From Halobacteriovoraceae bacterium (GTDB lineage Bacteria; Bdellovibrionota; Bacteriovoracia; Bacteriovoracales; Bacteriovoracaceae): DNA of 64,000 nucleotides. The translations under genes were made by a program, and so were the position numbers. Shown here one piece after another: positions 18,338-27,200 of the stretch. Within the stretch, counting starts at the first letter, position 1. Every line of letters begins with the position of its first letter. The stretch covers positions 124,001 through 188,000 of the forward strand of contig JACKAK010000007.1 of the NCBI GenBank assembly GCA_020635115.1, in the 5' to 3' direction. The notes under the pieces were generated by a model that had not been told where the DNA came from, searched no databases, and was given only the letters and a program-made list of their open reading frames with translations.

Positions 18338-19351
18338 TTGTTTGATTTTTCATTTTTTCAAAAGAATTCAATATTTGAACTATCTGAAACTGAACTTAAA
18401 AAAGCTCTTGAAGAGGTTTCAGCAAAGTTTACAAGTCAAAGAAGTGAAATAGGTGATTATACAGCAAGCTCTAAGTTAGTTTCTGCTTATAATCAATTTT
18501 ATGTTCCAACTAATATCCCTAAATTTAATTTTCTAATATCTCAGATAAATGATCAAAAATATTTAGAAGAGTTTCTCTCAAAACCAGTAATTGATATTGG
18601 TAGTGGGCCAGGTACATACTTACTTGCCTGGTATGAATATTGTTGTCATCTCAAAATTGAATTTCCTGAGATGTGCGCAGTAGATACATCTCACCTTATG
18701 CTTGAACAGTTGAATAAAAATTTCAGTAAATTAAAAATTAAACCTACAACCTTTAAATATATTCCCAAAAAACATTTTTATAACGTTATTTTTGGAAATT
18801 CAATTAATGAAATGAGTAGAGAAAATGTTGAGAGTATTATTGACGAAATAACTCCACAAAATATTTTTATCGTTGAACCTGGTACTAAAGAAAGTTTTAA
18901 AAAAGTATTGGGAATACGAAATTGGTTATTGAGCAAGAATTATTCAATTGTTTATCCTTGTCCACATTCTTTAGAGTGTCCACTTTCGGTAGGGGAAAAT
19001 TGGTGTCATCAAGTTTTAAAAACATCTCATGACAATCAATTAGAAAGACTTTCGCAGTTAATTAAAAAAGACCGAAGAAATATGCCTTTAATTGGGCAAA
19101 TCTATTCAAAAGTTAAAGAAAAACACACTTCGTTTCAGGTAATAAGAATTCTTTTAGAAACAAAATTTTCATTTGAATTTGAAGTTTGCACTAATAGTGG
19201 GGGAATTGAGATATTTGAAGTACAAAAAAGAACTTTGTCAAAAGAGCAGATAAAATCGATACGAATGTTGAGTTGGGGAGTAAAACTTGAGTTTAAAAAG
19301 ATAAAAATACTTGGAGAAAAAAGACATCGGGTCTGCTTAATTAATTTTTAG
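18338..19351 (+). CDS. Rsm22-like small-ribosomal-subunit methyltransferase homologue
   Basis: This 337-residue protein has an SAM-binding glycine loop (VIDIGSGPGTYLLAW, residues about 86-100) and a downstream Cys cluster CPHSLECPL...WCH that is typical of the Rsm22 family and thought to hold an Fe-S cluster. The family is linked to assembly or methylation of the small ribosomal subunit; the exact activity in bacteria is not established. The start is a TTG at 18338 with TGGGGT nine bases before it, right after the gltA terminator. Confidence 0.8.
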   Translation: MFDFSFFQKNSIFELSETELKKALEEVSAKFTSQRSEIGDYTASSKLVSAYNQFYVPTNIPKFNFLISQINDQKYLEEFLSKPVIDIGSGPGTYLLAWYEYCCHLKIEFPEMCAVDTSHLMLEQLNKNFSKLKIKPTTFKYIPKKHFYNVIFGNSINEMSRENVESIIDEITPQNIFIVEPGTKESFKKVLGIRNWLLSKNYSIVYPCPHSLECPLSVGENWCHQVLKTSHDNQLERLSQLIKKDRRNMPLIGQIYSKVKEKHTSFQVIRILLETKFSFEFEVCTNSGGIEIFEVQKRTLSKEQIKSIRMLSWGVKLEFKKIKILGEKRHRVCLINF

Positions 19352-19386
19352 GTTTTTAAATAGTCAAACATTTACACTTAAAATAA

Positions 19387-19416
19387 AAAAGGCCCTCACA
19401 ATGAGGGCCTTTTGTA
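19387..19416. terminator. Bidirectional terminator between convergent genes
   Basis: AAGGCCCTCA and TGAGGGCCTT (19389-19413) form a ten-base stem with a short CAA loop, flanked by A-run and T-run. It serves the plus-strand methyltransferase gene and the minus-strand rpmE. Confidence 0.92.
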
Positions 19417-19433
19417 TTTTATAGAAAATTTAC

Positions 19434-19658
19434 TTATTTTTTCTTTTTTACATTAGTGTAGTTATCACCAAATTTCTTTCTAAACTTCTCGATACGACCT
19501 TCAGTATCAACCACTTTTTGTTTTCCAGTATAAAATGGATGGCAGTTTGAACAAATATCAACTTTATCAAGTTGAGCAGTACTTCTAGTGTTGTAAGTTG
19601 CACCACAAACGCAAGTAATAACAACGTTGTGATATTCAGGATGGATTCCTTGTTTCAT
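19434..19658 (-). CDS. rpmE: 50S ribosomal protein L31, zinc-binding type
   Basis: This 74-residue protein starts MKQGIHPEYHNVVITCVCG and has the zinc ligands CVC and CSNCHPFYTG of the C+ form of L31, so it is the zinc-replete version. The C-terminus is basic (KKKK). The next terminator downstream is shared with the convergent gene. Confidence 0.97.
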   Translation of the reverse strand: MKQGIHPEYHNVVITCVCGATYNTRSTAQLDKVDICSNCHPFYTGKQKVVDTEGRIEKFRKKFGDNYTNVKKKK

Positions 19659-19752
19659 ATTGGGGACCTCTTTGATGCTATTGCTTAATACAATAGTAGG
19701 TTGCTAAAAAGTGAACAGAATATGCCTTTTTTCTCACGTCTCGTCAAGCGTT

Positions 19753-20025
19753 CTAGGCCTCACAGGAGTCGCATTTTCCACCTTTCGGGGCACCTCTCGT
19801 GATAATCTCCCAATTAAGATAACGTCGGTTAATTTCTACTAACGCCTCTTGTAGATCTGAAAAACAAGTTTGATCTAATTCTTCAAAATCTTTATTAGTA
19901 AGGGTCAGGGCATATTCGATTTCAACACTTCCTCCTGGTCCTCCTGGAGAAGCTAACACTGAAATAAAAGAGTTTAGTTGCTGTGAGCTAAACATTTTTG
20001 ATTGCCAATTTTCTTGTGTAATCAT
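19753..20025 (-). CDS. Small protein of unknown function with a C-terminal CxxC
   Basis: The start at 20025 (MITQENWQ) is chosen because GAGG lies six bases before it; an upstream ATG at 20109 would add a hydrophobic stretch but overlaps the rpmG promoter. The 90 residues contain a Gly/Pro-rich stretch (LASPGGPGGSVEIEY) and end GKCDSCEA, a possible metal or thiol site. No family is recognised. Confidence 0.55.
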   Translation of the reverse strand: MITQENWQSKMFSSQQLNSFISVLASPGGPGGSVEIEYALTLTNKDFEELDQTCFSDLQEALVEINRRYLNWEIITRGAPKGGKCDSCEA

Positions 20026-20066
20026 TTTTTCCTCTAGAAAATCAATGGCAATGATAAAAAAATAAA

Positions 20067-20095
20067 TTGCCGTAACCGTTGTTATAAGGTAAGTT
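20067..20095 (+). promoter_or_regulatory. Possible sigma-70 promoter for rpmG
   Basis: TTGCCG and TAAGTT are 17 bases apart, 36 bases before the rpmG start. The -10 box is a weak match, so this is tentative. Confidence 0.35.
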
Positions 20096-20130
20096 TTTGC
20101 GGTTTTCAATGATTAATTGTGGAGGATCCT

Positions 20131-20310
20131 ATGGCAAAAGGGCCAAGAGTAGTAATTCATTTAGAGTGTCAAACATGTAGAAAAAGTGGAGTTCCTGGTG
20201 TGAGCCGTTATTCTTCAACAAAAAATAAAAAAACAATTCCTGATAGACTTGAAATGAAAAAGTACTGCAAGTTTGAAAAAAAACATACAGTTCATAAAGA
20301 AATAAAGTAG
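20131..20310 (+). CDS. rpmG: 50S ribosomal protein L33
   Basis: The 59-residue protein MAKGPRVVIHLECQTCRKSG and onwards ends in KYCKFEKKHTVHKEIK. The two Cys pairs seen in zinc-binding L33 are partly kept (CQTC, a single Cys in KYC). The start at 20131 follows GGAGGAT. Usual neighbours of rpmG (tRNA-Trp, secE, nusG) are absent here. Confidence 0.95.
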   Translation: MAKGPRVVIHLECQTCRKSGVPGVSRYSSTKNKKTIPDRLEMKKYCKFEKKHTVHKEIK

Positions 20311-20337
20311 TTTTATCATCTATTTTTTGATTGAATC

Positions 20338-20366
20338 GCCTCAGCTTGTACTGGGGCTTTTTTGTT
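20338..20366 (+). terminator. Terminator of rpmG
   Basis: GCCTCAG and CTGGGGC pair with one G-U across a six-base loop and are followed by six T, 28 bases after the stop. Confidence 0.88.
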
Positions 20367-20647
20367 TTTCTTAAGTTCTTTGGTGTCTCAAAAAAAGGAA
20401 CACTTAAAGAATTCAATGAGTTAGAAAAAACAAAAGAGGACAATTTAAAAAGTATGAAATATAAAATGAAAAATATGGTCTCATAATTATCTAATATTAT
20501 TGGGCAAATAAATATATCCATCTCATTCTTCAGATCGTCTATCCAACATATTGAAAATTCAATCTAATCAGCTTCTGCTCTTTCTACAGTACAGGCAAAA
20601 ATTGCCCGATAAGTTCATGTAATGGTTGAACTTTAAGCGAGGAATAC
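20367..20647. other. Intergenic stretch, nothing recognised
   Basis: Between the rpmG terminator and the HD-GYP gene I see no supported gene, repeat or RNA. A promoter for the downstream gene is expected here but no clear boxes stand out. Confidence 0.4.
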
Positions 20648-22096
20648 TTGGCCCTAAAAGTACTTCTGGCCGATCATGATGAAGAGTGGTTGGCCACAGC
20701 TAAAAAATTTTTGGAGGAAAACTTCTACGAAGTAGTTGCTGTTGATAACGGCAAAAAGGCACAACTCGCTCTTTATAACGAAAAATTCTTCATTGCAATA
20801 CTCAATTATGAAATTCAAAACCACTCAGGCGCGCAAGTTCTTACATTTATACGTAAAAATCATAGAGGGCAAAGAGTTCTTCTAGTTCTAGACAGAGAGG
20901 AAATGCTTGGAGAAGGTGCCAGCTCACAAGAAAACCTCGAAAAACTAGGAGTCTCTGAAGTCATTTGTCGTCCCTTTAGCATGGATCAACTCCTTCAAAC
21001 AATGGAAGGACATCAATCATTGGGTGAACTAATGGCAGTTCTACCAAAACGTCAAGGTGTTTCAGAAGAAGTTGAAGTTAACACTAACGATGGTGAGTTC
21101 ACAAAAATTAAAATAGATGAATTTTATTCAAGTAAGAATGTTCTTTTTGACCTTTATGTTCGTTTGAGCAGTGGTAGATACGTCAAAATTCTTCATGCTG
21201 GAGACCAGTTTGATAAAGAGAGAATCGATAAATACAAAAATGAAAAACAGGTTCAGTATTTATATTTTTCGAATAAAGATAGACGCAAATACATTCAATT
21301 TCTCAACCATATGTCTGGTAAAGTTGTTAACAATAGGGCCGTTACATCTCAAACCAAAGTCAGTCTACTCAAAAACATTTCAGAAAAGTTCTTGGAGGAA
21401 ACTTTTACTGTTGGACTTAAACCACAAATCATCGAACAAGGTAAAGAAATCACTGCTAATATTTACAATATGATTGAAGGACAAGATGATCTCTACAAAG
21501 TATTAAAAAACTATCAAGATTTTGATCCTAGTGCTTTTACACACGCTTATCTTGTAACACTCTTTAGCAGCTGTATCATTAAACAGTTTGAATGGCAGTC
21601 CCGTGTTACTATCGAAACAACGGCCTTTGCTTGTATGTTTCATGATATTGGGAAAATGAAACTCAAAAAAGAACTTCTTGAAAAAAGACCTGAAGAATTA
21701 GATGCTGGTGACTTAGAAGAATATAAAAAGCATCCAGAGTATGGAGTTGAAATGCTTCATGGATTTCCAACAATTTCAAATTCAGTTAAACAAATTATTT
21801 TCCAACATCATGAGTATTATGATGGAAGCGGTTTTCCATTAGGAATTAAGCGTTCAAAGATTCTCACTCTGGCCAACATTGTTGCTGTTGCCGATGACTT
21901 TGTACATATCATTATGAAAGATGATCTTAAGCCTGTGGATGCATTAAGGAAATTACTTTCAGATAAAACGATGGTTCCGAAATATAACTCTCAGATCATT
22001 GAAAACTTTATTAAAGTATTCACTGATCCAGGGAAAATTCAAAGATTGCACGAGCTTCCTTCAAATTCAAACGTTGTTAATAAAAAAGTTTCTTAA
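20648..22096 (+). CDS. HD-GYP c-di-GMP phosphodiesterase with a pseudo-receiver domain
   Basis: Residues 1-120 have a CheY-like receiver fold, but the phospho-acceptor Asp is Asn53 (LNYEIQNHSG, with Gly at the normal +8 position), the acidic pair reads DH, and the conserved Lys is Arg (CRPFS). Residues about 330-460 are an HD-GYP domain with intact HD (CMFHDIGKMK), HPEYG, HHEYYDGSGFP (GFP for GYP) and ADDF. The output is therefore probably a functional c-di-GMP phosphodiesterase whose input is not phosphorylation. It starts at a TTG at 20648 behind GCGAGG. Its 3' end overlaps the next gene by 20 bases. Confidence 0.85.
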   Translation: MALKVLLADHDEEWLATAKKFLEENFYEVVAVDNGKKAQLALYNEKFFIAILNYEIQNHSGAQVLTFIRKNHRGQRVLLVLDREEMLGEGASSQENLEKLGVSEVICRPFSMDQLLQTMEGHQSLGELMAVLPKRQGVSEEVEVNTNDGEFTKIKIDEFYSSKNVLFDLYVRLSSGRYVKILHAGDQFDKERIDKYKNEKQVQYLYFSNKDRRKYIQFLNHMSGKVVNNRAVTSQTKVSLLKNISEKFLEETFTVGLKPQIIEQGKEITANIYNMIEGQDDLYKVLKNYQDFDPSAFTHAYLVTLFSSCIIKQFEWQSRVTIETTAFACMFHDIGKMKLKKELLEKRPEELDAGDLEEYKKHPEYGVEMLHGFPTISNSVKQIIFQHHEYYDGSGFPLGIKRSKILTLANIVAVADDFVHIIMKDDLKPVDALRKLLSDKTMVPKYNSQIIENFIKVFTDPGKIQRLHELPSNSNVVNKKVS

Positions 22097-23111
22097 CAGG
22101 AATAGAAGAAATATTTTTTTCAGTTATAGCAAAAACCTTTAAATATTTTCTTGGTACCACGTAAATAATGGGAGAAAGATTCGATCTAACTAAAAAATGT
22201 TGTCTTTTTTCAATTTTGAGATTGCCAATTTTTTTAAATGTCGAAGATATATCATAGACAATCTCTGTTTCATCTTTCTTGAGTATGCTTACTCTATACA
22301 AAGGATGAACAAAGTTTTTATTGATATCCTCTTCACTTTCTTTATCCAATTTATCCAAAATCATACTGCTTCGAATGTTGATAAAATTATCTAAAAACTC
22401 GATAACTTTTTCTTGGCCAAGATCCTTTTTAACTCTTCCAACCCATTGGCCATCAATTTCAGATAATTGAAGACCAACTTTTTTTAGGTCATCCCCACTA
22501 AGAATCATCATTGATGAAATTTCATGTCGGTCGGCCACAAACACTCTTGTTTCAATAAAATCAGGTAAATCTAGTTTTAAAAATAAATTATCTATCTGAT
22601 CTACTTGATAAATTACATTCTTTTTAGAAACAAGAACGTAAGTTGAATTTCCGATTGAATCAATTAGTCCAAATTTTAATTGGATTGGATCATTACTATC
22701 ATCAAGAGAAAAACTTATTTCAAAAAGAGGTGAATCTAATGAATAATTTGAAATATTAATTTGATCCTTTTTGAGAACTTTTTTTACTTTGATCATTGAA
22801 ATTTCATGCAACAACTTTCTAATGATATCTTCTCTGATTAATAGTTCTCTCGGCCTAGACATTTCCCAATTTCGATTGAGATCATTATATCTAAAAGTAA
22901 AGTTACCAAGCCGATTTTTAAGATCAATTTTTTTGACCTTTTCAAAATTTGTGTCGGCCAGAAGTAAACTTTTTCTTTCTAACAATTTTTCATTTGATGT
23001 TGGAGCTTGAAACATGTGCCCAATTGATGCCGCAAAAACGAGTGTTAGCAGAAATAGGAATAATAGCCAGCTTGAGGTTCGATATCTTTTCGAATGTAAA
23101 ATATTTATCAT
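22077..23111 (-). CDS. DUF4340-like membrane-anchored protein
   Basis: An N-terminal membrane helix (SSWLLFLFLLTLVFAASIG) is followed by a beta-rich periplasmic part with the DUF4340 layout: KVKKIDLKNRLGNFTFRYND, NWEMSRPRELLI, and later ETRVFVADRHEISSMMI and QWVG repeats. DUF4340 proteins often accompany GldG-type ABC transporters, but none is in the window. It converges with the HD-GYP gene. Family by eye. Confidence 0.6.
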   Translation of the reverse strand: MINILHSKRYRTSSWLLFLFLLTLVFAASIGHMFQAPTSNEKLLERKSLLLADTNFEKVKKIDLKNRLGNFTFRYNDLNRNWEMSRPRELLIREDIIRKLLHEISMIKVKKVLKKDQINISNYSLDSPLFEISFSLDDSNDPIQLKFGLIDSIGNSTYVLVSKKNVIYQVDQIDNLFLKLDLPDFIETRVFVADRHEISSMMILSGDDLKKVGLQLSEIDGQWVGRVKKDLGQEKVIEFLDNFINIRSSMILDKLDKESEEDINKNFVHPLYRVSILKKDETEIVYDISSTFKKIGNLKIEKRQHFLVRSNLSPIIYVVPRKYLKVFAITEKNISSIPVKKLFY

Positions 23112-23136
23112 TCGATTAATTTACTTTTAAAGACGC

Positions 23137-23844
23137 CTAGAGGTCAAGTTCATCTAGATCACTCAAATCTCCTGCGTTAGCAGTTTCTTCCTTAGGTGTC
23201 TCTTCAGGGATATCAGGCTCAATCGATTTTACGAACTCACGCAATAGGGTTCTTTCACCTTTTTTTAAAAAAGAGAATTTTAAATTAAGTCTATAAGGGT
23301 GTTTTGTTTCGGAGATTATTTTCGAGGACGGATTGTACGCTCGGCAGAAAATAACTTCACCATTGAGTATAAAATTCTGAGGTACCAAAAATTCCACTAC
23401 AATAGATTGACCTCTTAAAAAACTTGTATCACAAAAAAAACTCATTTCTTCCATAGAAATTTCTGACAATATTAAAGAGCCACTAGAAAATTTTGAAGGC
23501 GGTAACTTTGGCCGTACTTGTTTTATGGTAACAACTTCTTCGCTATCTAGATCAACTGCTCCAGAATCCTCACTCTCTGCTTCTCCTGATTCTGCGGCCG
23601 CCAAGGCAGCGGCCATTTCATCTTCACTGTCATCTAGAGTTGAATTCTCAGTAATTTCTCCAAGGGGAGAAGTGCTTTTACCTTCATACTCATTTCTAAT
23701 ATGTTCAATTAAGTCCTCTTTTTGGGTGGTATCTAAACCTTCAGATCGTTGCTTATAAGTATAAGCTATTTCGTCTCTTAAACCCCAGACTCTGAGCTGA
23801 ATTTTTTTGATTAATACTGGATCTCTACTACTGCTATGTATCAT
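23137..23844 (-). CDS. PilZ-like domain protein with acidic linker
   Basis: The 235-residue protein has an N-terminal helix-rich part, a long acidic Ala/Ser/Glu linker (about residues 65-105), then a beta-barrel-like segment resembling a PilZ-like domain (FSSGSLILSEISMEEMSFFC and IVVEFLVPQNFILNGEV). The canonical RxxxR and DxSxxG are not clear, so c-di-GMP binding is doubtful. The C-terminal tail is acidic (DLSDLDELDL). It is 25 bases upstream of the DUF4340-like gene on the same strand. Confidence 0.45.
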   Translation of the reverse strand: MIHSSSRDPVLIKKIQLRVWGLRDEIAYTYKQRSEGLDTTQKEDLIEHIRNEYEGKSTSPLGEITENSTLDDSEDEMAAALAAAESGEAESEDSGAVDLDSEEVVTIKQVRPKLPPSKFSSGSLILSEISMEEMSFFCDTSFLRGQSIVVEFLVPQNFILNGEVIFCRAYNPSSKIISETKHPYRLNLKFSFLKKGERTLLREFVKSIEPDIPEETPKEETANAGDLSDLDELDL

Positions 23845-24057
23845 ATAACTATTATGCTGATATTTCTGGGCCTTAAAAGGGAGGAAAAAAGGTTCGTTAT
23901 CCCCCAGGCAGGATTTACCATTGGGGCCATTATTAGAATTCAGTTAGAATTTTATATATAAAACTCATAAAAGTAAGCAACTATCAGAAATTTTAACCAG
24001 ATTTTCGATATAATGGTTGTTTGGGGACAAAGAACAAGCAAAGTCAAGGAGGACAAT

Positions 24058-25788
24058 ATGCTTAAATCAGTATTAACGCTTTCACTTGCGTTTAGTACGG
24101 TAAGCTTCGCAAAAACTTATCCAATGAGCGAAGAAATCGACCGTGTACCAGGTGAAATCATCATTAAATTAAAAGATGCATCTGACTATAATGCATTATC
24201 ATTGAACATTCAAAATGCAACAATTGAAAGAAGTTTTAAAACGATTGCTGGAAAATTTGTGATCGTAAAAATGGAAGATTCTCTAGTACTTTCAGGTTTA
24301 TCCATATTGAATGATAATGAAAATATCGAATATGCTGAACCTAATTATCTATATAAAATTGATGATCCAATTGATCCTCTCTCTCTAGATCAAATTAGTG
24401 AATCGTTATCTGAACTTACAAATCCTATTGCAGAAACTCCAAATGATCCACAATTTGGTAAATTATGGGGACTTGCAAATACTGGTGACAATGATCCAAA
24501 AGGTTTAACTGGTGTGGCCGGGGCCGACGTAAATGCCCTTGAGGCCTGGTCAATTACAAAAGGTGATAGAAGAATCAAAATCGCTATTATTGATACTGGA
24601 ATTGACTACAATCATCCAGATCTTAAGAATAATATTTGGGTAAATCAGGCCGAAATAGATGGTTTACCAGGTGTCGATGACGATAACAATGGATATGTTG
24701 ATGATATTCATGGTTGGGATTTTGCTAATGGTGATAATAATCCATTAGATGGCCATGGACATGGAACTCATTGTGCAGGAACAATTGGAGCTGAGCATGA
24801 TAATGGTGAAGGAGTTGCCGGTGTCATGGGCGAAGTACAGATGATGCCAGTGAAATTTTTAACTGACAGTGGGTCGGGATCAACTGAAGCTGCGATTAAG
24901 TCAATTGACTACGCTACTATGATGAATGTTGATATCATGTCTAACTCTTGGGGTGGCGGAGGATTTTCTCAGGCCCTACAAGACTCAATAGAAGCAGCTT
25001 CTAAAAAAGGAATTCTTTTTGTCGCTGCGGCCGGAAACTCTACTTCAAATAATGATGTAAGACCTCACTATCCTTCAAATTATAATGTTCCAAATGTGAT
25101 TGCTGTTGCAGCTCACTCTATTCAAGATAGTCTAGCTAGCTTCTCTAGCTATGGTAAAAATACAGTACATATTGCAGCTCCTGGAAAAAATATTCTCTCA
25201 ACTGTTACAAATGGAAACTATGCCTCTTACTCAGGAACTTCTATGGCCACTCCGCATGTTTCCGGTGTTCTTGGTCTTTTTGTTTCTAAGTTTGGAAGAC
25301 TTCCTTTTGATCAGGTAAAAGAAGTAATGCAGAAAACTTCAGTTCCTGTTGCCACATATAAGAGAAAGACAATTTCTGGAGGAAGAATTAATGCCTATAA
25401 TATGTTGACAAATACTCGTCCTGTTAGAAATGAACCAAGAGAAAATGATTGGAGAGAGTTTGCTTTAGATGAGGTTTTTGAAACTCCACATCCCTATGAA
25501 AAAAATATGGATTTGAGAAAAACAATTCATATTCCAGGAGCTTCATATATAAAAGTTGTTATAGATAAATACGACTTCGAACCAAGATATGATTATCTAA
25601 ATTTAATTGATAAAGATGGAGCAATCGTTGAAACAATTGTGGGAGATGGTGAAGGTGTAGTAAGTGAATACATTGAAGGTGACACTGTCATGTTACAATT
25701 CAAATCTGATCAATCTGTGATGAAGTGGGGGGCAAAGATATCCAAAGTCCTCGCACAATTTCCTGAAGATTCTGTTGCTAAAAAGTAG
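24058..25788 (+). CDS. Secreted subtilisin-like serine protease (S8 family)
   Basis: The 576-residue precursor has a signal peptide (MLKSVLTLSLAFSTVSFA), an inhibitor-I9-like propeptide (PGEIIIKLKDA and EYAEPNYLY, residues about 30-105) and a catalytic domain. The triad is intact: Asp179 in IIDTGIDYNHPDL, His235 in GHGHGTHCAG and Ser395 in SGTSMATPHVSG. A C-terminal extension of about 130 residues ends in a beta-rich module. AAGGAGG precedes the ATG at 24058; an upstream in-frame start at 24013 lacks such a site. Extracellular protein digestion is the expected role. Confidence 0.95.
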   Translation: MLKSVLTLSLAFSTVSFAKTYPMSEEIDRVPGEIIIKLKDASDYNALSLNIQNATIERSFKTIAGKFVIVKMEDSLVLSGLSILNDNENIEYAEPNYLYKIDDPIDPLSLDQISESLSELTNPIAETPNDPQFGKLWGLANTGDNDPKGLTGVAGADVNALEAWSITKGDRRIKIAIIDTGIDYNHPDLKNNIWVNQAEIDGLPGVDDDNNGYVDDIHGWDFANGDNNPLDGHGHGTHCAGTIGAEHDNGEGVAGVMGEVQMMPVKFLTDSGSGSTEAAIKSIDYATMMNVDIMSNSWGGGGFSQALQDSIEAASKKGILFVAAAGNSTSNNDVRPHYPSNYNVPNVIAVAAHSIQDSLASFSSYGKNTVHIAAPGKNILSTVTNGNYASYSGTSMATPHVSGVLGLFVSKFGRLPFDQVKEVMQKTSVPVATYKRKTISGGRINAYNMLTNTRPVRNEPRENDWREFALDEVFETPHPYEKNMDLRKTIHIPGASYIKVVIDKYDFEPRYDYLNLIDKDGAIVETIVGDGEGVVSEYIEGDTVMLQFKSDQSVMKWGAKISKVLAQFPEDSVAKK

Positions 25789-25796
25789 GACGCACG

Positions 25797-25828
25797 AAAA
25801 AAGGGAAGCAAGGCTTCCCTTCTCTATC
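25797..25828 (+). terminator. Terminator of the subtilase gene
   Basis: AAGGGAAGC and GCTTCCCTT form a nine-base stem over AAG (25801-25821), preceded by an A-run. It may also work for the convergent rpmB. Confidence 0.85.
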
Positions 25829-25843
25829 TATCTTATTTTTTTA

Positions 25844-26080
25844 CTATAAGCTTAAGGTGTCTTTATTTTTCTTTAAAAACTTAGACAATGATCCAATCTT
25901 ATCAAGAGTTCTAATCGCTCTCGTAGAAAGTCTTAATTTGATTGTTTCTCCCGACACTGGATCATATACTCTTTTAGTTTGTAGATTTGGTCTTTGAGTC
26001 ATTTTAGTTTTGATGTTTGAGTGAGAAACTTTATTCCCCACAAGTCTTCTTTTTCCAGTTAAATCACATCTACGTGCCAT
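25844..26080 (-). CDS. rpmB: 50S ribosomal protein L28
   Basis: This is a normal 78-residue L28 starting MARRCDLTGKRRLVGNKVSH and containing RVYDPVSGETIKLRLSTRAI. The start at 26080 follows AAGAGGTG; the longer frame to 26170 runs through the promoter. The Cys pairs of the zinc-binding form are reduced to one Cys. Confidence 0.97.
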   Translation of the reverse strand: MARRCDLTGKRRLVGNKVSHSNIKTKMTQRPNLQTKRVYDPVSGETIKLRLSTRAIRTLDKIGSLSKFLKKNKDTLSL

Positions 26081-26127
26081 GTTAACACCTCTTATTTTCA
26101 CACAATTTAATAGCATTACAGGGCGCA

Positions 26128-26156
26128 AATATAGCGATTTCAATTTGATATGGCAA
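26128..26156 (-). promoter_or_regulatory. Sigma-70 promoter of rpmB
   Basis: On the minus strand TTGCCA (26156-26151) and TATATT (26133-26128) are exactly 17 bases apart and 48 bases before the start codon. Confidence 0.7.
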
Positions 26157-26192
26157 GCAATGGAAGGCAATTAGACTTAATTTGCTTGATTT

Positions 26193-27200
26193 CTACTCCA
26201 TGCATAAATAAATTTTGTCTTCGTTTAGACCAAAACTGATGGCCATATCTTTAATTTTATTCAAAACCCACATCCGCATAGGACGAGAGTAGCGCACTTT
26301 TCCATCAAAACTTTTATTAAAACTCTCGTAATGGATAATAGATTGAGGGTAATTTTTCTTAACTTGATAATACACATCCTGAGTAAATCGAACGACTCCC
26401 AAAGACAAATATTCAATTTTTTCCATCTCTATATGCTTTCTGATTTGAATGAGTAATTCTCTATAATCTTCTTCGAACTGATCAGTATAAATAATCGGAT
26501 CGAAATGAATTCCTATCTTATGACCATTTCTAGCTAGTTTTTCAATGGCCTTTAGTCTTGCCTCTATACTTGGTACTTTTCTATCAATGGTTTTAGCTAC
26601 TTTGCTTGGAGACATACTAAAACTGGTAATAATATTATTCCTCGCTCCAAGTTCTAGAAGCTTCTTTATATTTATAGACTTTGTTCTTAACTCAAGTTTG
26701 CAATCTGGAATTTTTTCAAATGTCTCATAGTAGAAATCAATTTCGTCTGTTAGATGTGAAAGTGCGAGTGAATCACTAAATTCTCCAGCATGAAACCAAG
26801 ACGTTTTTCCAAAAGTGTTCAACTTTGCGAGTCGAAAAATTTCTTGCTGAATTTCTTCTTTGTTTAAAAAAACTACGATATCAGGAGAGTGAAAATAACC
26901 TTGAAGATAACAATATTCACATTCATAAATACAATTATATGCATGAATGAAATAATAATGTTTATCTCCTTTTATCCCATAGGCGTCAGGGGCCTCTTTG
27001 ACAAGCTGACCTTTTTTACTTCCTAGAAAAAGATTGAGTGTATTTCTTTTATGCAAATAGGGTTTTTTTACCTTACCAAAAATCTGATTTATATCCTCTA
27101 TGTATGATATTTGAGATGATTTAAAACGTTGTTGAATTTTTTCAACTAATACATGATTTTTATATTCATTTTCTATAAATATTTTTTCAAACATGATCAA
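26193..27200 (-). CDS. Radical SAM protein of the spore photoproduct lyase family
   Basis: The 335-residue protein has the radical SAM Cys motif CIYECEYC (CX3CX2C) in YNCIYECEYCYLQGYF, as in spore photoproduct lyase. The upstream segment PYLHKRNTLNLFLGSKKGQL and the later FHAGEFSDSLALSHLTDE also fit that family. Members occur in many non-spore formers with unknown substrates, so DNA repair of thymine dimers is only one possibility. I start at the TTG at 27200, which overlaps the preceding stop (TTGA); an ATG at 27194 is the alternative. Confidence 0.8.
   Translation of the reverse strand: MIMFEKIFIENEYKNHVLVEKIQQRFKSSQISYIEDINQIFGKVKKPYLHKRNTLNLFLGSKKGQLVKEAPDAYGIKGDKHYYFIHAYNCIYECEYCYLQGYFHSPDIVVFLNKEEIQQEIFRLAKLNTFGKTSWFHAGEFSDSLALSHLTDEIDFYYETFEKIPDCKLELRTKSINIKKLLELGARNNIITSFSMSPSKVAKTIDRKVPSIEARLKAIEKLARNGHKIGIHFDPIIYTDQFEEDYRELLIQIRKHIEMEKIEYLSLGVVRFTQDVYYQVKKNYPQSIIHYESFNKSFDGKVRYSRPMRMWVLNKIKDMAISFGLNEDKIYLCME

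Noticed and set aside
20367..20521. Charged open stretch without a start after rpmG
   Set aside because: No start codon or ribosome-binding site, and it would begin inside the rpmG terminator.
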